From NCBI GenBank assembly GCA_031291415.1, contig JARLJB010000375.1, forward strand, positions 1-64,000: DNA of 64,000 bases, read 5' to 3'. The stretch is from Telmatospirillum sp. (lineage in GTDB: Bacteria; Pseudomonadota; Alphaproteobacteria; Rhodospirillales; Magnetospirillaceae). Shown here piece after piece: positions 43,756 to 53,197 of this stretch. The notes below the pieces were generated by a model, which was not told the origin of the DNA, made no database searches, and saw only the letters and a list, made by a program, of their open reading frames with translations. A program made the translations under genes and the position numbers. Every line of letters starts with the position of its first letter. The stretch's first letter is position 1.

Positions 43756-44817
43756 GTGATCGATTATTATCGCGTTGCCGGCCCGCTGATCCGGCTGCTT
43801 CCCGCTGAAGCTGCCCACAATCTGTCGATCGCCATTCTGAAAACCGGATTGGTGCCGCCGCAGCCGCGCCAGGACGATCCGGCTCTGAAGATCACTTTGT
43901 GGGGACGGGAGTTTCCCAACCCCGTCGGTTTGGCCGCCGGTTATGACAAAAACGCCGAGGTGCCGGACGCGCTGTTGACGCAAGGGTTCGGTTTCGTCGA
44001 GATCGGTACGGTGACCCCCCGGCCGCAGCCCGGCAACCCCAAGCCCAGGCTGGTCCGGCTGCTTGAGGACAAGGCGGTGATCAACCGCATGGGGTTCAAT
44101 AATGACGGCCTGGAGCGGGCCGCTGGACGTTTGGCTGGCCGTCGGCGGGCCGGTATCGTCGGGGCCAATCTCGGTAAGAACAAAACCACAGAGGATGCCG
44201 CGGCCGACTATGAGGCGGGGGTTCGCAGCCTCGGACCGCTTGCCGACTATCTGGTGATCAATGTCTCGTCGCCCAACACGCCGGGGCTTCGCGCCCTGCA
44301 GGGCAAAGGGCCGCTTGAGGAATTGGTGGGGCGGACGCGTCGGGCGCTGCTTGCACTGCCGGCGCCGCCGCCGCTGTTGCTGAAGATCGCCCCGGATCTG
44401 ACCGACGACGACAAGCGCGACATCGCCGACGTGGCGCTGGCCAGCGGTCTCGACGGCCTGATCGTCACCAACACGACGATCGCGCGTCCTGACGGAGTGC
44501 TCTCGGCCAAGCGGTCGGAGGCAGGGGGATTGTCTGGTCCCCCCCTGTTCGAACCGTCGACGGCCGTGCTGCGAGACATGTACAGGCTGACCGGGGGGCG
44601 GCTGCCGTTGGTCGGTGTCGGCGGCATCACGACAGGAGCCGACGCCTATGCCAAGATTCGCGCAGGGGCCTCGCTCGTGCAGGTCTACACCGCGCTGATC
44701 TATCATGGGACTGCTCAGGTGACCCGGATCAAGCGGGATCTCGCCCGACTTTTGCGTCGCGATGGCTTCCAACACCTTTGCGACGCAGTCGGCGCTGATT
44801 CCGCGGTGACTCGATGA
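43756..44817 (+). CDS. pyrD: Dihydroorotate dehydrogenase (quinone), class 2
   Basis: Oxidises dihydroorotate to orotate in pyrimidine synthesis, passing electrons via FMN to the quinone pool. 353 residues from GTG 43756, 4 bp after the DUF952 stop. The N-terminal 'LIRLLPAEAAHNLSIAILKTG' is the membrane-associating helix of class 2 enzymes. FMN/substrate motifs: 'NPVGLAAGYDKNAE', 'GTVTPRPQPGNPKPRL', 'NRMGFNNDGL', 'INVSSPNTPGLR' (catalytic Ser region), 'LLKIAPDL', 'TNTTI' and 'GVGGITTGADAYAKIRAGASLVQVYTALIY'. Full length. Confidence 0.96.
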   Translation: MIDYYRVAGPLIRLLPAEAAHNLSIAILKTGLVPPQPRQDDPALKITLWGREFPNPVGLAAGYDKNAEVPDALLTQGFGFVEIGTVTPRPQPGNPKPRLVRLLEDKAVINRMGFNNDGLERAAGRLAGRRRAGIVGANLGKNKTTEDAAADYEAGVRSLGPLADYLVINVSSPNTPGLRALQGKGPLEELVGRTRRALLALPAPPPLLLKIAPDLTDDDKRDIADVALASGLDGLIVTNTTIARPDGVLSAKRSEAGGLSGPPLFEPSTAVLRDMYRLTGGRLPLVGVGGITTGADAYAKIRAGASLVQVYTALIYHGTAQVTRIKRDLARLLRRDGFQHLCDAVGADSAVTR

Positions 44818-45689
44818 CGCCTCCGATTATCGCCGGTCTGCGTGATATCGCTGATCGCTATGACGGTTTCATCATTGATCTCTGGGGGGTGATTCACGAC
44901 GGCTTCACTCCTTATCCCGGTGCGACCGAAGCGTTGGCCGAACTGGTCAAACATGGCAAGCGGGCGGTGATGCTTTCCAATGCACCTCGTCCGTCCTCCT
45001 CCGTCATCGAGCTGATGAGCGGACTGGGGATTGCGCGCGACCTCTATCTCGATCTTGTTACCTCGGGCGAAGCCGTGCATGACGAGATGCTGTCGCGACG
45101 CGATCCGTGGTTCGCTGCGCTTGGCCATCGGTGTCTGCATATCGGCACCGAACGCGATCTCAATCTCTTCGACGGATTGGCTCTCGATCTCGTCGGACGT
45201 CTCGATGAGGCGCAGTTCCTGATGGTGACGGGACTCTTTAACGACGACGATCAAGTGGAGGATTGTCGCCCGTTGCTCGATGCCGCGCGGGCCCGCAATT
45301 TGCCCATGGTATGCGCCAACCCGGATCTGGTCGTCATTGCTTCCGGCCGCCCACAGGTTTGCGCCGGTGCGTTGGCCCAATATTATGAACGCATCGGCGG
45401 CGACGTCCGGTATCGCGGTAAACCCGATCCGGCGATCTACGATGTTTGTCTCGCGCGACTTGGACTTTCCGATCGCAAACGGGTTCTGGCGGTCGGCGAC
45501 GGTTTCCATACCGACGTTGCGGGGGCGGCGGCGGCCCGAATCGATTGCCTGTTCTGTACAGGCGGCATTCACGCCGAAGAGATGGGAACGCAGTACGGCA
45601 AGCCACCCGACCCGGACCAATTGGAAAAAGCGATCGTCAGAAATGGCAATCTGCGGCCAACCGCGGCTATCGCTGGTTTCGTTTGGTAG
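44814..45689 (+). CDS. HAD-superfamily hydrolase, TIGR01459/NagD-like
   Basis: A 291-residue phosphatase of HAD subclass IIA. The first motif is 'YDGFIIDLWGVIHDG' (nucleophile-type Asp near residue 23, with Trp in place of the second Asp position, as in TIGR01459), then 'AVMLSNAPRPSS' as motif II and 'GKPDPAIYDVCLARLG' and 'VLAVGDGFHTDVAGAAAARIDCLF' as motifs III/IV. The natural substrate is unknown. Its ATG overlaps the pyrD stop codon (ATGA), so it is translationally coupled to pyrD. It is followed by a dispersed repeat and a hairpin. Confidence 0.88.
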   Translation: MTPPIIAGLRDIADRYDGFIIDLWGVIHDGFTPYPGATEALAELVKHGKRAVMLSNAPRPSSSVIELMSGLGIARDLYLDLVTSGEAVHDEMLSRRDPWFAALGHRCLHIGTERDLNLFDGLALDLVGRLDEAQFLMVTGLFNDDDQVEDCRPLLDAARARNLPMVCANPDLVVIASGRPQVCAGALAQYYERIGGDVRYRGKPDPAIYDVCLARLGLSDRKRVLAVGDGFHTDVAGAAAARIDCLFCTGGIHAEEMGTQYGKPPDPDQLEKAIVRNGNLRPTAAIAGFVW

Positions 45690-45707
45690 GAGGGCGCGCT
45701 CGAGTTC

Positions 45708-45814
45708 GTTATACCAAGTTTCGATGAGGGTGACTCATCGAAACTTGGTTGGCTCACCCTCGGGCCCGCGAGCTTATGCGAGCGTAGCCCAGGGTTTTGG
45801 AGAAACCCGCCCGG
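45708..45814. repeat. Dispersed 107-bp repeat, copy 2
   Basis: Reverse complement of 109-215 with five mismatches. It lies just after the HAD gene stop, so its stem-loops could help end transcription. The two copies are 45.5 kb apart and in opposite orientation, a possible substrate for inversion by recombination. Confidence 0.75.
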
Positions 45815-45824
45815 CGCCTGAGGG

Positions 45825-45850
45825 CGCGGTGATCGGTTCTGATCACCGCG
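45825..45850. terminator. Hairpin between convergent HAD gene and nadK
   Basis: CGCGGTGATC (45825-45834) and GATCACCGCG (45841-45850) form a perfect 10-bp stem with a 6-nt loop 9 bp from the nadK stop codon. A bidirectional terminator is likely. Confidence 0.65.
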
Positions 45851-45858
45851 ACTTGGCA

Positions 45859-46626
45859 TTACGGCATGAACTGTTCCGCCAGGATGCGTTCTTCCAGGTT
45901 GTGTTCGGGATCGAACAGCAGCGTGAGGTAGGCACTGCGATCCTCATAAATCTCGACACTCGTCACGTCGCGCACCTCGGTATAGTCCGCCACCGCCGAT
46001 ACCGGCCGTTTCTCGTTTTCCAGAATTTCAAACGATACCTTGGCCGTATGCGTCAGTAGGGCGCCACGCCAACGCCGAGGGCGGAAAGCCGAAATCGAGG
46101 TGAGGGCCAGCACGCCGGCGCCCATCGGGATGATCGGGCCATGTGCGGAAAGATTATAGGCGGTGCTGCCGGCCGGCGTGGCGACCAGGACGCCATCGCA
46201 AATGAGTTCTTCCAGTCGAACCCGGCCATCGACCCGAATGCGGATCTTGGCGGCTTGGCGTGTTTCGCGCAGCAGCGAAACTTCGTTGATGGCCAGGGCT
46301 TCGTGGGTCTGGCCGTCGACCGTCCGGGTCCGCATCACCAGGGGATGGAGCTTTACCGCCTCGGCGCGGGTGAGACGCTCCATCAGGTGGTCCTCATTGT
46401 AGACATTGAGCAGGAATCCCACCGTGCCGCGATTCATTCCATAGATCGGCAGGTGGCGATCGATGTGACGGTGCAAGGTCTCCAGCATGAAGCCGTCGCC
46501 GCCCAGAGCGACGATGATTTCGGCATCTTCCGGAGTGGAGCAGCCGTAACGGTGACGTAGACTGTCCAAGGCACATTGCGCGGCGTCATTGTCGGCAGCC
46601 ACGAAAGCGACACGGGAAAATTTCAT
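45859..46626 (-). CDS. nadK: NAD kinase
   Basis: Phosphorylates NAD to NADP. 255 residues from the ATG at 46626 ('[17 protein letters not shown]'). The signature '[13 protein letters not shown]' (GGDG at residues 42-45, Asp45 catalytic) is followed by '[13 protein letters not shown]', '[11 protein letters not shown]' (the NE motif), '[24 protein letters not shown]' and '[17 protein letters not shown]'. Full length for the short alphaproteobacterial form. It is downstream of moaA on the same strand. Confidence 0.95.
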   Translation of the reverse strand: MKFSRVAFVAADNDAAQCALDSLRHRYGCSTPEDAEIIVALGGDGFMLETLHRHIDRHLPIYGMNRGTVGFLLNVYNEDHLMERLTRAEAVKLHPLVMRTRTVDGQTHEALAINEVSLLRETRQAAKIRIRVDGRVRLEELICDGVLVATPAGSTAYNLSAHGPIIPMGAGVLALTSISAFRPRRWRGALLTHTAKVSFEILENEKRPVSAVADYTEVRDVTSVEIYEDRSAYLTLLFDPEHNLEERILAEQFMP

Positions 46627-46722
46627 CGACGCGTTCCCGAAGGTGGATGGGGCCGGGTGGTTGGGCCCGAAAGCGAGCGGAGAAGTATAACGCAGCACGG
46701 CTGAAGAGCCATGTGCCCCGTT

Positions 46723-47712
46723 CTAGCCACCCGTGGTGTTCATGTGGCGCGACAAAGCCGGTCGCCGATGGTTCTCATCGATGATGAAATCGTGGCCTTC
46801 GGGTTTGTGGTCGATGGCCGCCATGATGGCCCTTTCCAGGAGAGCGTCGGACTCGCCGGCGCGCAAAGGAGCGCGCAGATCCACGGCGTCCTCTTGTCCG
46901 AGGCAAGGATATAGAGTTCCGGTGCAGGTCACCCGTACGCGGTTGCAACTGGCGCAGAAATGTTCGGTCAACGGCGTAATGAAGCCCAACTTTCGTCCGG
47001 TTTCCGCGACGTGAACGTAGCGTGCCGGGCCGCCGCTAGAGACCGTGAGCGGTTCGAGCGTCCAACGCTGCTCGAGATGGCGGCGGACGGCGTCGAGCGG
47101 CAGATATTGATCGAGGCGGTCCCCGTCGATATCGCCGAGCGGCATGGTTTCGATCAATGTCAGGTCGTGGCCCTGCTCGCCGCACCAGGCGACCAGGCAA
47201 TCCACCTCATATTCGGTGATACCCTTCAAAGCCACAGCATTGATCTTCACCATCAGACCGGCCGCCTTGGCTGCGGCAATGCCGGTAAGCACCTTCTTCA
47301 AATCTCCGGTTCGGGTGATCCTGCGGAACACCGCGGGGTCGAGGCTGTCCAACGAGACATTGATCCGCCGGACTCCCGCTTTGGCAAGATCTTCGGCGCA
47401 GACCGCCAATTGGGTGCCGTTCGTGGTGAGCGTCAATTCATCGAGCCGGCCGGCCGCAACATGTTTCCCCAGCCGCTTGATCAAATCCATGATGCCACGC
47501 CGCACCAAAGGCTCGCCGCCGGTCAGCCGTAGCTTGCGAACGCCCAGGCGGAGAAAGGCGTCGGCCAGGCGTTCCAGCTCTTCCAGACTAAGGAGATCCG
47601 CTTTCGGCAGGAATTCCATGTCCTCGGACATGCAATAAACGCAGCGCAGGTCACAGCGGTCGGTGACGGAGAGCCGCAGATAGGTGATAGTGCGGCCAAA
47701 GGGATCGATCAT
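46723..47712 (-). CDS. moaA: GTP 3',8-cyclase MoaA
   Basis: Radical-SAM enzyme for the first step of molybdenum cofactor synthesis. 329 residues. The N-terminal 4Fe-4S site is C-x3-C-x2-C in 'CDLRCVYC' (Cys20, 24, 27), followed by '[11 protein letters not shown]'. The C-terminal cluster Cys are in '[20 protein letters not shown]'. The protein ends in Gly-Gly, which in MoaA is functionally important. Other moa genes are not in the window. It lies between nadK and the MgtC-like gene, all on the minus strand. Confidence 0.97.
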   Translation of the reverse strand: MIDPFGRTITYLRLSVTDRCDLRCVYCMSEDMEFLPKADLLSLEELERLADAFLRLGVRKLRLTGGEPLVRRGIMDLIKRLGKHVAAGRLDELTLTTNGTQLAVCAEDLAKAGVRRINVSLDSLDPAVFRRITRTGDLKKVLTGIAAAKAAGLMVKINAVALKGITEYEVDCLVAWCGEQGHDLTLIETMPLGDIDGDRLDQYLPLDAVRRHLEQRWTLEPLTVSSGGPARYVHVAETGRKLGFITPLTEHFCASCNRVRVTCTGTLYPCLGQEDAVDLRAPLRAGESDALLERAIMAAIDHKPEGHDFIIDENHRRPALSRHMNTTGG

Positions 47713-47803
47713 TGGGCGATATCAGCTCCGACATGACGGATTGAGACGCTCTATATGGAGATGGAGACGCCGACCGTCCATGCTTTTCCGTACTTAATTT
47801 CGG

Positions 47804-48526
47804 CTAGTCGCGCGCCGGTGCCAGTTGGAAGGCGACGACGTCCTTCGCTTTGGTCAGCGTTTCGGCCAGACGGTCGAAGGGCGCACTCCCAAAGCTCTGC
47901 AAGATGAGGTCATATTCCAGAAGCGTGCCGTCCTTGCCAAGTTGACAGGCCAGATCGGTGATCCGAAACCCGAGCTGTTCGAGCCACGAAGACAGCTCCT
48001 GCGGCGAACGCGCCGATTGGCGGGGAAAAGACAGGCTGAGGTGGAGGATGCGGTGATGGGGAAGGGCGATTTCCAGGCGGCGGAAGGCGCCCATGACGAT
48101 GACGCTCATCAAGGTCGCTGCGATCGCCGCGGCGAAAAAACCAAGGCCGATGGCGACGCCGATCGCTGAGGTCATCCAAATCGAGGCAGCGGTCGACAGA
48201 CCGCGAATAGTCAGCCCCTCCTTCATGATGACGCCGGCGCCGACGAAGCCGATGCCGGTGACAATGCCCTGGATGATTCGAGTCGGATCGGCCAGCCCCG
48301 ATCCCGGCCGCCCGCCGAACCACTCGGCCGGAAAGCCTCCGACCACCGTCAACAAGGTAGCCGCGACGCAGACCAGGGCGAAGGTCCGCAGTCCCGCCGC
48401 CCTGCCGTGAAACGACCGCTCATAGCCGATGATGCAGCCAACGGCCAATGCGCCCAGAAGATGAAGTAAGATGATGCCGTTGGCCGTCAACGCGGACAAC
48501 GACCAATAGGCTGCCAGTCGGTCCAT
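47804..48526 (-). CDS. MgtC/SapB family membrane protein
   Basis: About 240 residues. The N-terminal half has four to five membrane segments with the MgtC signature: 'LLGALAVGCIIGYERSFHGRAAGLRTFALVCVAATLLTVVGG', 'PTRIIQGIVTGIGFVGAGVIMKEGLTIRGLSTAASIWMTSAIGVAIGLGFF'. The C-terminal 80 residues form a cytoplasmic ACT-like region. MgtC proteins affect magnesium homeostasis and F-ATPase activity under Mg limitation. ATG 48526 is preferred; a GTG four codons upstream is possible. Confidence 0.88.
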   Translation of the reverse strand: MDRLAAYWSLSALTANGIILLHLLGALAVGCIIGYERSFHGRAAGLRTFALVCVAATLLTVVGGFPAEWFGGRPGSGLADPTRIIQGIVTGIGFVGAGVIMKEGLTIRGLSTAASIWMTSAIGVAIGLGFFAAAIAATLMSVIVMGAFRRLEIALPHHRILHLSLSFPRQSARSPQELSSWLEQLGFRITDLACQLGKDGTLLEYDLILQSFGSAPFDRLAETLTKAKDVVAFQLAPARD

Positions 48527-48795
48527 ACTCTCCCCCACTTGGCCCGTCCGTCAGATTGAGCGGGCCGCGACGCCTTGGCAAGATTGGATCGCCATCCGGA
48601 TCGGACCAGAGGTTTCTCCGAAGTTCCCAATCTCGTATTTCCAGCCGACGGCGTTAATCCGAGGGACAAGGCCGGACAAGGGTGGCATCTTTATTCCTGC
48701 ACCGTCCCCAACTGAGGACTGTGGCGTACCAGGAGGTCGACTATGTTGAGCCTTGCCGCTGGTCGGCGAAGAAGTCACCAATCCGGGGGGCGCGG

Positions 48796-49437
48796 ATGAG
48801 CGATGATGATGATGTGGCGACGTTGGGCGAACTTTTGTGCGCGCGGCTTTGTCACGATCTGGCCGGCGCAGTCGGTGCCGTGGGCACCGGCGTGGAGCTT
48901 TTGACCGACGAATTGGGCAGTCGGGAATTCGCCGACGACGCCGTGGCTTTGTTGGCGACCAGCGCCGAGGCTGCCGTCCATCGTTTGAAGTTCTTGCGGA
49001 TTGCTCTGGGACATGGCGGGCAATCGCTCTCCTGCGACCAACTGAAGGGTCTAGTGGCGGATTTTCTGGGTCCGTCTGGGGATGCCCACGATGGCGTGCG
49101 TCTCATCTGGAACGACGCGGAGCCGGCGATATGGGACGGTGGTGCTGTCAAGCTGCTGCTGAACCTGATCCTTTTGGCCCGAGATTGCCTGTCGCGCGGT
49201 GGTGATCTTATCGTCGAATCGGCGGGGAGCGGAGCCGAGATCGCCCGGGTGACTGCGAAGGGGCCCAAGGCGGGGCCGGCGGAATCCGCACTGGCGCTGA
49301 CTGCGCATGGCGCCGGCAGTCTGGGACCTCGCGGAGCGCAAGGATATTACACTGCGTTATTGGCGCAACGAATAGGAGCGTCGGTCAGTTGTGAAGACAG
49401 TCATGAATGTGTGGTATTCGTGGCGGTCAAAAACTAA
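48796..49437 (+). CDS. chpT: Histidine phosphotransferase ChpT
   Basis: Shuttles phosphate from the hybrid kinase CckA to CtrA and CpdR in the alphaproteobacterial cell-cycle phosphorelay. 213 residues from the ATG at 48796. 'LGELLCARLCHDLAGAVGAVGTGVELL' carries the phospho-accepting His20 in the C-H-D-L motif typical of ChpT; the second half is a degenerate HATPase-like domain that has lost ATP-binding motifs. It lies 142 bp upstream of cheA in the same direction, and ctrA is 8 kb downstream, so the relay's middle and end members sit beside motility genes. Confidence 0.9.
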   Translation: MSDDDDVATLGELLCARLCHDLAGAVGAVGTGVELLTDELGSREFADDAVALLATSAEAAVHRLKFLRIALGHGGQSLSCDQLKGLVADFLGPSGDAHDGVRLIWNDAEPAIWDGGAVKLLLNLILLARDCLSRGGDLIVESAGSGAEIARVTAKGPKAGPAESALALTAHGAGSLGPRGAQGYYTALLAQRIGASVSCEDSHECVVFVAVKN

Positions 49438-49579
49438 AGAAACTGAAACTCGAGGGCAAGCTTGTGAAGCCAGGCTTTCTCTAGTTAACCGCACATGCTA
49501 TTAATTGGCTTCTTAAGGTGTGGAGAAGGCGTGGCGCTCTCAGCGCAGCGTCCTCGGCAGGACGGCAAGGGGTACTCTT

Positions 49580-52258
49580 ATGGACGATCTTTTAAGTGAG
49601 TTCTTGACTGAGACGGCGGAGAGCCTCGCGACTCTCGATGTTGAACTGGTCAAACTGGAGCAAAATCCCGAACCCAAGATTCTGTCCAACATCTTTCGCC
49701 TTGTGCACACGATCAAGGGAACCTGCGGTTTCCTTGGTCTGCCCCGTCTCGAAGCCGTAGCGCACGCCGGCGAGAATGTGCTGGGAAAATTCCGCGACGG
49801 CGAACTGCATGTGACGCCTGCTGCGGTGACCATGATTCTCACCTGTCTTGATCGGATCAAGACGATCCTCTCGCACATCGAAGCGACCGAGGCGGAGCCT
49901 GAGGGGGACGACAAAGACCTGATCGCTCAGCTCAATGCCGCGGCCGAGGGCAAGCTGCACCTGGATGACCCGGCGCCTGCCGAGGAGCCCGCCGCCGCTG
50001 CACCGCCGCCGGAGCCCGAACCCGTCGTTGCCGAGGCGGAGCCTGCGCCAGTGTCGCAGCCGGAACCCGAGCCGGTCGCTGCGGCTCCGGCGCAACACCA
50101 GCAGGAACATGAACCTGAGCATGAGCATGAGCATGTGCCGGCGTCGGTGCCGGTCACGCAGGCAATCGTTCCGGCAGCGCCCTCCATCGCCAACGAAGTA
50201 CCGAAAGAATCGGCAGTCGCTGCCCAGACCATCCGCGTCAATGTGGAATTGCTTGAGAATCTCATGACGCTGGTGTCGGAATTGGTTCTGACCCGCAATC
50301 AGCTTCTGCAAATGGTTCGTGGCAACGACGACAGCGAGTTTGCAACTCCGCTGCAACGCTTGTCCCACATCACGACCGATCTGCAGGAAGGCGTCATGAA
50401 GACGCGCATGCAGCCGATCGGTAATGCCTGGGCGAAGTTGCCGCGTATCGTTCGCGACCTTTCGGTCGAAATGAATAAGAAGATCGATCTGCAAATGATC
50501 GGTGCCGAGACCGAGCTTGATCGGCAGGTTCTGGAGCTGATCAAGGATCCGCTGACCCACATGGTGCGCAATTCCGCCGATCATGGGCTGGAATCGACCA
50601 ACGAGCGGCGCCTCATCGGCAAACCGGAAGTCGGCAAGATCGTTCTTAACGCCTATCACGAGGGCGGGCACATCATCATTGAGATCAGCGACGATGGTCG
50701 CGGCCTCAATATCGCTCGAATTCGGCAGAAGGTCATGGCCAACGGCTTGGCAACCGAAAGCGAAGTCGAACAGATGACCGACCAGCAGGTCTCCCAGTAT
50801 ATTTTCCGGGCTGGGTTCTCGACCGCAGAAAAGGTTACGTCGGTGTCCGGGCGCGGTGTCGGGATGGACGTGGTGCGCACCAATATCGAGAAGATTGGCG
50901 GTACCATCGAGCTCAAGACGCAGCAGGGGCGCGGCACCAGCTTTATCATCAAAATCCCGCTGACGCTGGCGATCGTCTCGGCGCTGATCGTCGAGTGTGC
51001 CGGCGAGCGCTTCGCCATTCCGCAGATCAGCGTGCTCGAACTGGTCCGCACGACGGCGAATTCGGAACATGGCATCGAAGTGATCAACAATGCGCCGGTT
51101 CTTCGCCTGCGCGATCGTCTGCTGCCGCTGGTCAGTCTGAGAACTCTGTTGCGCCTGGGCGGCGACGCGGAGGAACGGACGGAGACCTTCATCGTCGTGA
51201 CCCAGGTCGGCGCTTACACCTTCGGAATTATCGTCGATCGCGTCTTCGACACGGAAGAAATCGTCGTCAAACCGGTCGCTCCGATTTTGCGGCATATTTC
51301 GATGTTCTCGGGAAACACCATCCTTGGTGACGGTTCGGTGATCATGATCCTCGATCCCAATGGCATTGCCGGCAGCACCGGTGAAATCGTCGGTGGCAGC
51401 CAGGCGGCGACAGAAACGGCGGCGGCTCGTGATCTACATGCCGAGGACCGTCAGTCCTTGCTGGTGTTCCGGGCAGGCGGGAACGATCTCAAAGGTGTGC
51501 CTCTGGCTTTGGTGGCCCGTCTCGAGGAGATCGAGGTCGAGCAGATCGAGCATTCGCACGGCAAGCCGGTGGTGCAATATCGCGGCAAGCTCATGCCCTT
51601 GGTCACTATCGACGGTTCCTTCGATGTGCGGACGGAAGGGCGGCAACCGGTGCTGGTTTTCGCCGATCGCGAGCGCAGCATGGGGTTGGTGGTCGACGAG
51701 ATCGTCGACATTGTCGAGGAACGTCTCAAGGTCGAGCTCTCCGTCGATCAGCCGGGTCTCATCGGGACGGCTGTCGTGTCGGGCAAGGCCACGGATATCA
51801 TCGATGCCGGCTTCTATCTCACGCAGGCTTGGGGTGACTGGTTTGGTTCACCCGAGCAGGAATTCCAGGGTGAAAACGAAGGCAAACGGATCTTGCTGGT
51901 CGACGACAGTCCCTTCTTCCGTAATTTGCTGACGCCGCTTCTGTCCGTCGCCGGATACGAGGTCGTATCGGTCGACAGCGCCGACAAGGCCCTGTCTCTT
52001 CGGGAAGCCGGAGATACCTTCGATGCCATCATCAGTGACATCGAAATGCCCGGCATGAACGGCTTTGATTTCGCCCAGGCGGTCCGTTCGGAAGGCCGTT
52101 GGGCCAAAGTCCCCTTGGTTGCGCTTTCCTCGCATGCCACCGAAAAGGACTTTGAACGGGGTCGCGAGGTGGGTTTCACTGACTATGTCGCCAAGTTCGA
52201 CCGTGACGCTTTGTTGCAGACCTTGGCGCAATCCCTCTCGGCAAAAGGTGCCGCATGA
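49580..52258 (+). CDS. cheA: Chemotaxis histidine kinase CheA with C-terminal receiver
   Basis: 892 residues from ATG 49580 (AAGGGG ribosome site). Hpt domain with phospho-His43 in 'LVHTIKGTCGFLGLPRL'; a Pro/Glu/Ala and His/Glu-rich linker at about 130-200 where P2 would be; dimerisation P3 from 'TIRVNVELLENLMTLVSELVLTRNQL'; HATPase with 'HMVRNSADHGLE', 'ISDDGRGLN' and 'SGRGVGMDVVRTNIEKIGG'; a CheW-like domain ('ALIVECAGERFAIPQISVLELVR'); a second CheW-like segment ('LLVFRAGGNDLKGVPLALVARLEEIEVEQIE'); and a receiver with 'ILLVDDSPFFRNLL' and 'AIISDIEMPGMNGFDF'. It is the core kinase of the chemotaxis array and overlaps cheW by ATGA. Confidence 0.96.
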   Translation: MDDLLSEFLTETAESLATLDVELVKLEQNPEPKILSNIFRLVHTIKGTCGFLGLPRLEAVAHAGENVLGKFRDGELHVTPAAVTMILTCLDRIKTILSHIEATEAEPEGDDKDLIAQLNAAAEGKLHLDDPAPAEEPAAAAPPPEPEPVVAEAEPAPVSQPEPEPVAAAPAQHQQEHEPEHEHEHVPASVPVTQAIVPAAPSIANEVPKESAVAAQTIRVNVELLENLMTLVSELVLTRNQLLQMVRGNDDSEFATPLQRLSHITTDLQEGVMKTRMQPIGNAWAKLPRIVRDLSVEMNKKIDLQMIGAETELDRQVLELIKDPLTHMVRNSADHGLESTNERRLIGKPEVGKIVLNAYHEGGHIIIEISDDGRGLNIARIRQKVMANGLATESEVEQMTDQQVSQYIFRAGFSTAEKVTSVSGRGVGMDVVRTNIEKIGGTIELKTQQGRGTSFIIKIPLTLAIVSALIVECAGERFAIPQISVLELVRTTANSEHGIEVINNAPVLRLRDRLLPLVSLRTLLRLGGDAEERTETFIVVTQVGAYTFGIIVDRVFDTEEIVVKPVAPILRHISMFSGNTILGDGSVIMILDPNGIAGSTGEIVGGSQAATETAAARDLHAEDRQSLLVFRAGGNDLKGVPLALVARLEEIEVEQIEHSHGKPVVQYRGKLMPLVTIDGSFDVRTEGRQPVLVFADRERSMGLVVDEIVDIVEERLKVELSVDQPGLIGTAVVSGKATDIIDAGFYLTQAWGDWFGSPEQEFQGENEGKRILLVDDSPFFRNLLTPLLSVAGYEVVSVDSADKALSLREAGDTFDAIISDIEMPGMNGFDFAQAVRSEGRWAKVPLVALSSHATEKDFERGREVGFTDYVAKFDRDALLQTLAQSLSAKGAA

Positions 52259-52755
52259 ACCAGATTGTCCCCGCTACCACCAAGCAAGGTTCCCACGAGA
52301 TTCTCTCGACGGAGGATCACGAAGAATTCGTTACCATGTTCATCGAAGGCCAGATGTTCGGCATTCCGGTGTTGATGGTTCAAGATGTGCTCGGTTCTCA
52401 GAAAATCACCCGTATTCCTCTGGCACCGCCGGAAGTCGCCGGTTCCTTGAACCTGCGCGGACGAATTGTCACGGCGATCGACGTGCGTCTGCGCCTGCGT
52501 CTGCCCAGTCGCAAGGAGGACGGAGAGGACGCCATGAGCGTTGTGGTCGATATGAAGGGCGAACTCTACAGCCTGCGTGTCGATTCGGTGGGTGAGGTCC
52601 TCAGTCTTCCTGCCGCGAAATTCGAGCGGAATCCGCCGACTCTGGATCCTCTGTGGCGAGAATTCAGCACGGGAATCTATCGGTTGGAGAATAAACTGCT
52701 TGTCATTCTCGATGTGCCTCGGCTTCTCGATTTTACAAAATCAGAGGCCCTCTAA
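52255..52755 (+). CDS. cheW: Chemotaxis adaptor CheW
   Basis: Couples CheA to chemoreceptors. 166 residues: 'FVTMFIEGQMFGIPVLMVQDVLGSQKITRIPLAPPEVAGSLNLRGRIVTAIDVRLRLRL' is the canonical first half, and 'YSLRVDSVGEVLSLPAAKFERNPPTLDPLWREFSTGIYRLENKLLVILDVPRLLDF' the second. An N-terminal 20-residue extension is present. ATGA overlap with cheA stop indicates translational coupling. Confidence 0.96.
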   Translation: MNQIVPATTKQGSHEILSTEDHEEFVTMFIEGQMFGIPVLMVQDVLGSQKITRIPLAPPEVAGSLNLRGRIVTAIDVRLRLRLPSRKEDGEDAMSVVVDMKGELYSLRVDSVGEVLSLPAAKFERNPPTLDPLWREFSTGIYRLENKLLVILDVPRLLDFTKSEAL

Positions 52756-52817
52756 GTCGATGTGGCCAGCCCTTGTGGGCGGGCTTGGTTTGCATCCCGA
52801 AGAAAGCGAAGGGTGGC

Positions 52818-53183
52818 ATGAGATCTTGCTTGATCGTAGATGACTCGAAAGTCATCCGCATGGTGGCCAAGAAGATTCTGACTGAACTAGGGTTCCGTAC
52901 AGAAGAAGCGGAAGACGGGAAGATTGCACTTGCCCTCTGTGTCAAGAATTTGCCCGATGCAATCCTTCTTGATTGGAACATGCCGAATATGAACGGCCTG
53001 GAATTTCTTCATGAGCTCCGTCGCCTTCCGGGGGGAGACGGACCGATCGTAGTTTTCTGCACAACGGAAAACGATATCGAGCATATCCAAGAAGCGATTA
53101 CCGCAGGGGCGAACGAATATATTATGAAGCCCTTCGACAGCGAAATCCTTCAGGCGAAATTTTCTCAAGTCGGTTTGCTCTGA
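52818..53183 (+). CDS. cheY: Chemotaxis response regulator CheY
   Basis: A 121-residue single receiver domain. Acidic pocket Asp8/Asp9 in 'CLIVDDSKVIRMVA', phospho-acceptor Asp52 in 'ILLDWNMPNMNGLEFL', Thr in 'FCTTEN' and Lys104 in 'YIMKPF'. Phosphorylated by CheA, it acts on the flagellar motor. ATG 52818 has GAAGGGTGG upstream. It lies between cheW and cheB. Confidence 0.95.
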   Translation: MRSCLIVDDSKVIRMVAKKILTELGFRTEEAEDGKIALALCVKNLPDAILLDWNMPNMNGLEFLHELRRLPGGDGPIVVFCTTENDIEHIQEAITAGANEYIMKPFDSEILQAKFSQVGLL

Positions 53184-53197
53184 TCGGTGGTGTGAGT

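Noticed and set aside
49520-49560. CtrA box before cheA (TTAA-N8-TTAA near 49500)
   Set aside because: The two TTAA half-sites are 8 bp apart instead of 7, so the match was not accepted.
49592-51295. 567-codon minus-strand frame opposite cheA
   Set aside because: Antisense to well-conserved CheA domains; its His/Arg-rich translation has no family resemblance.
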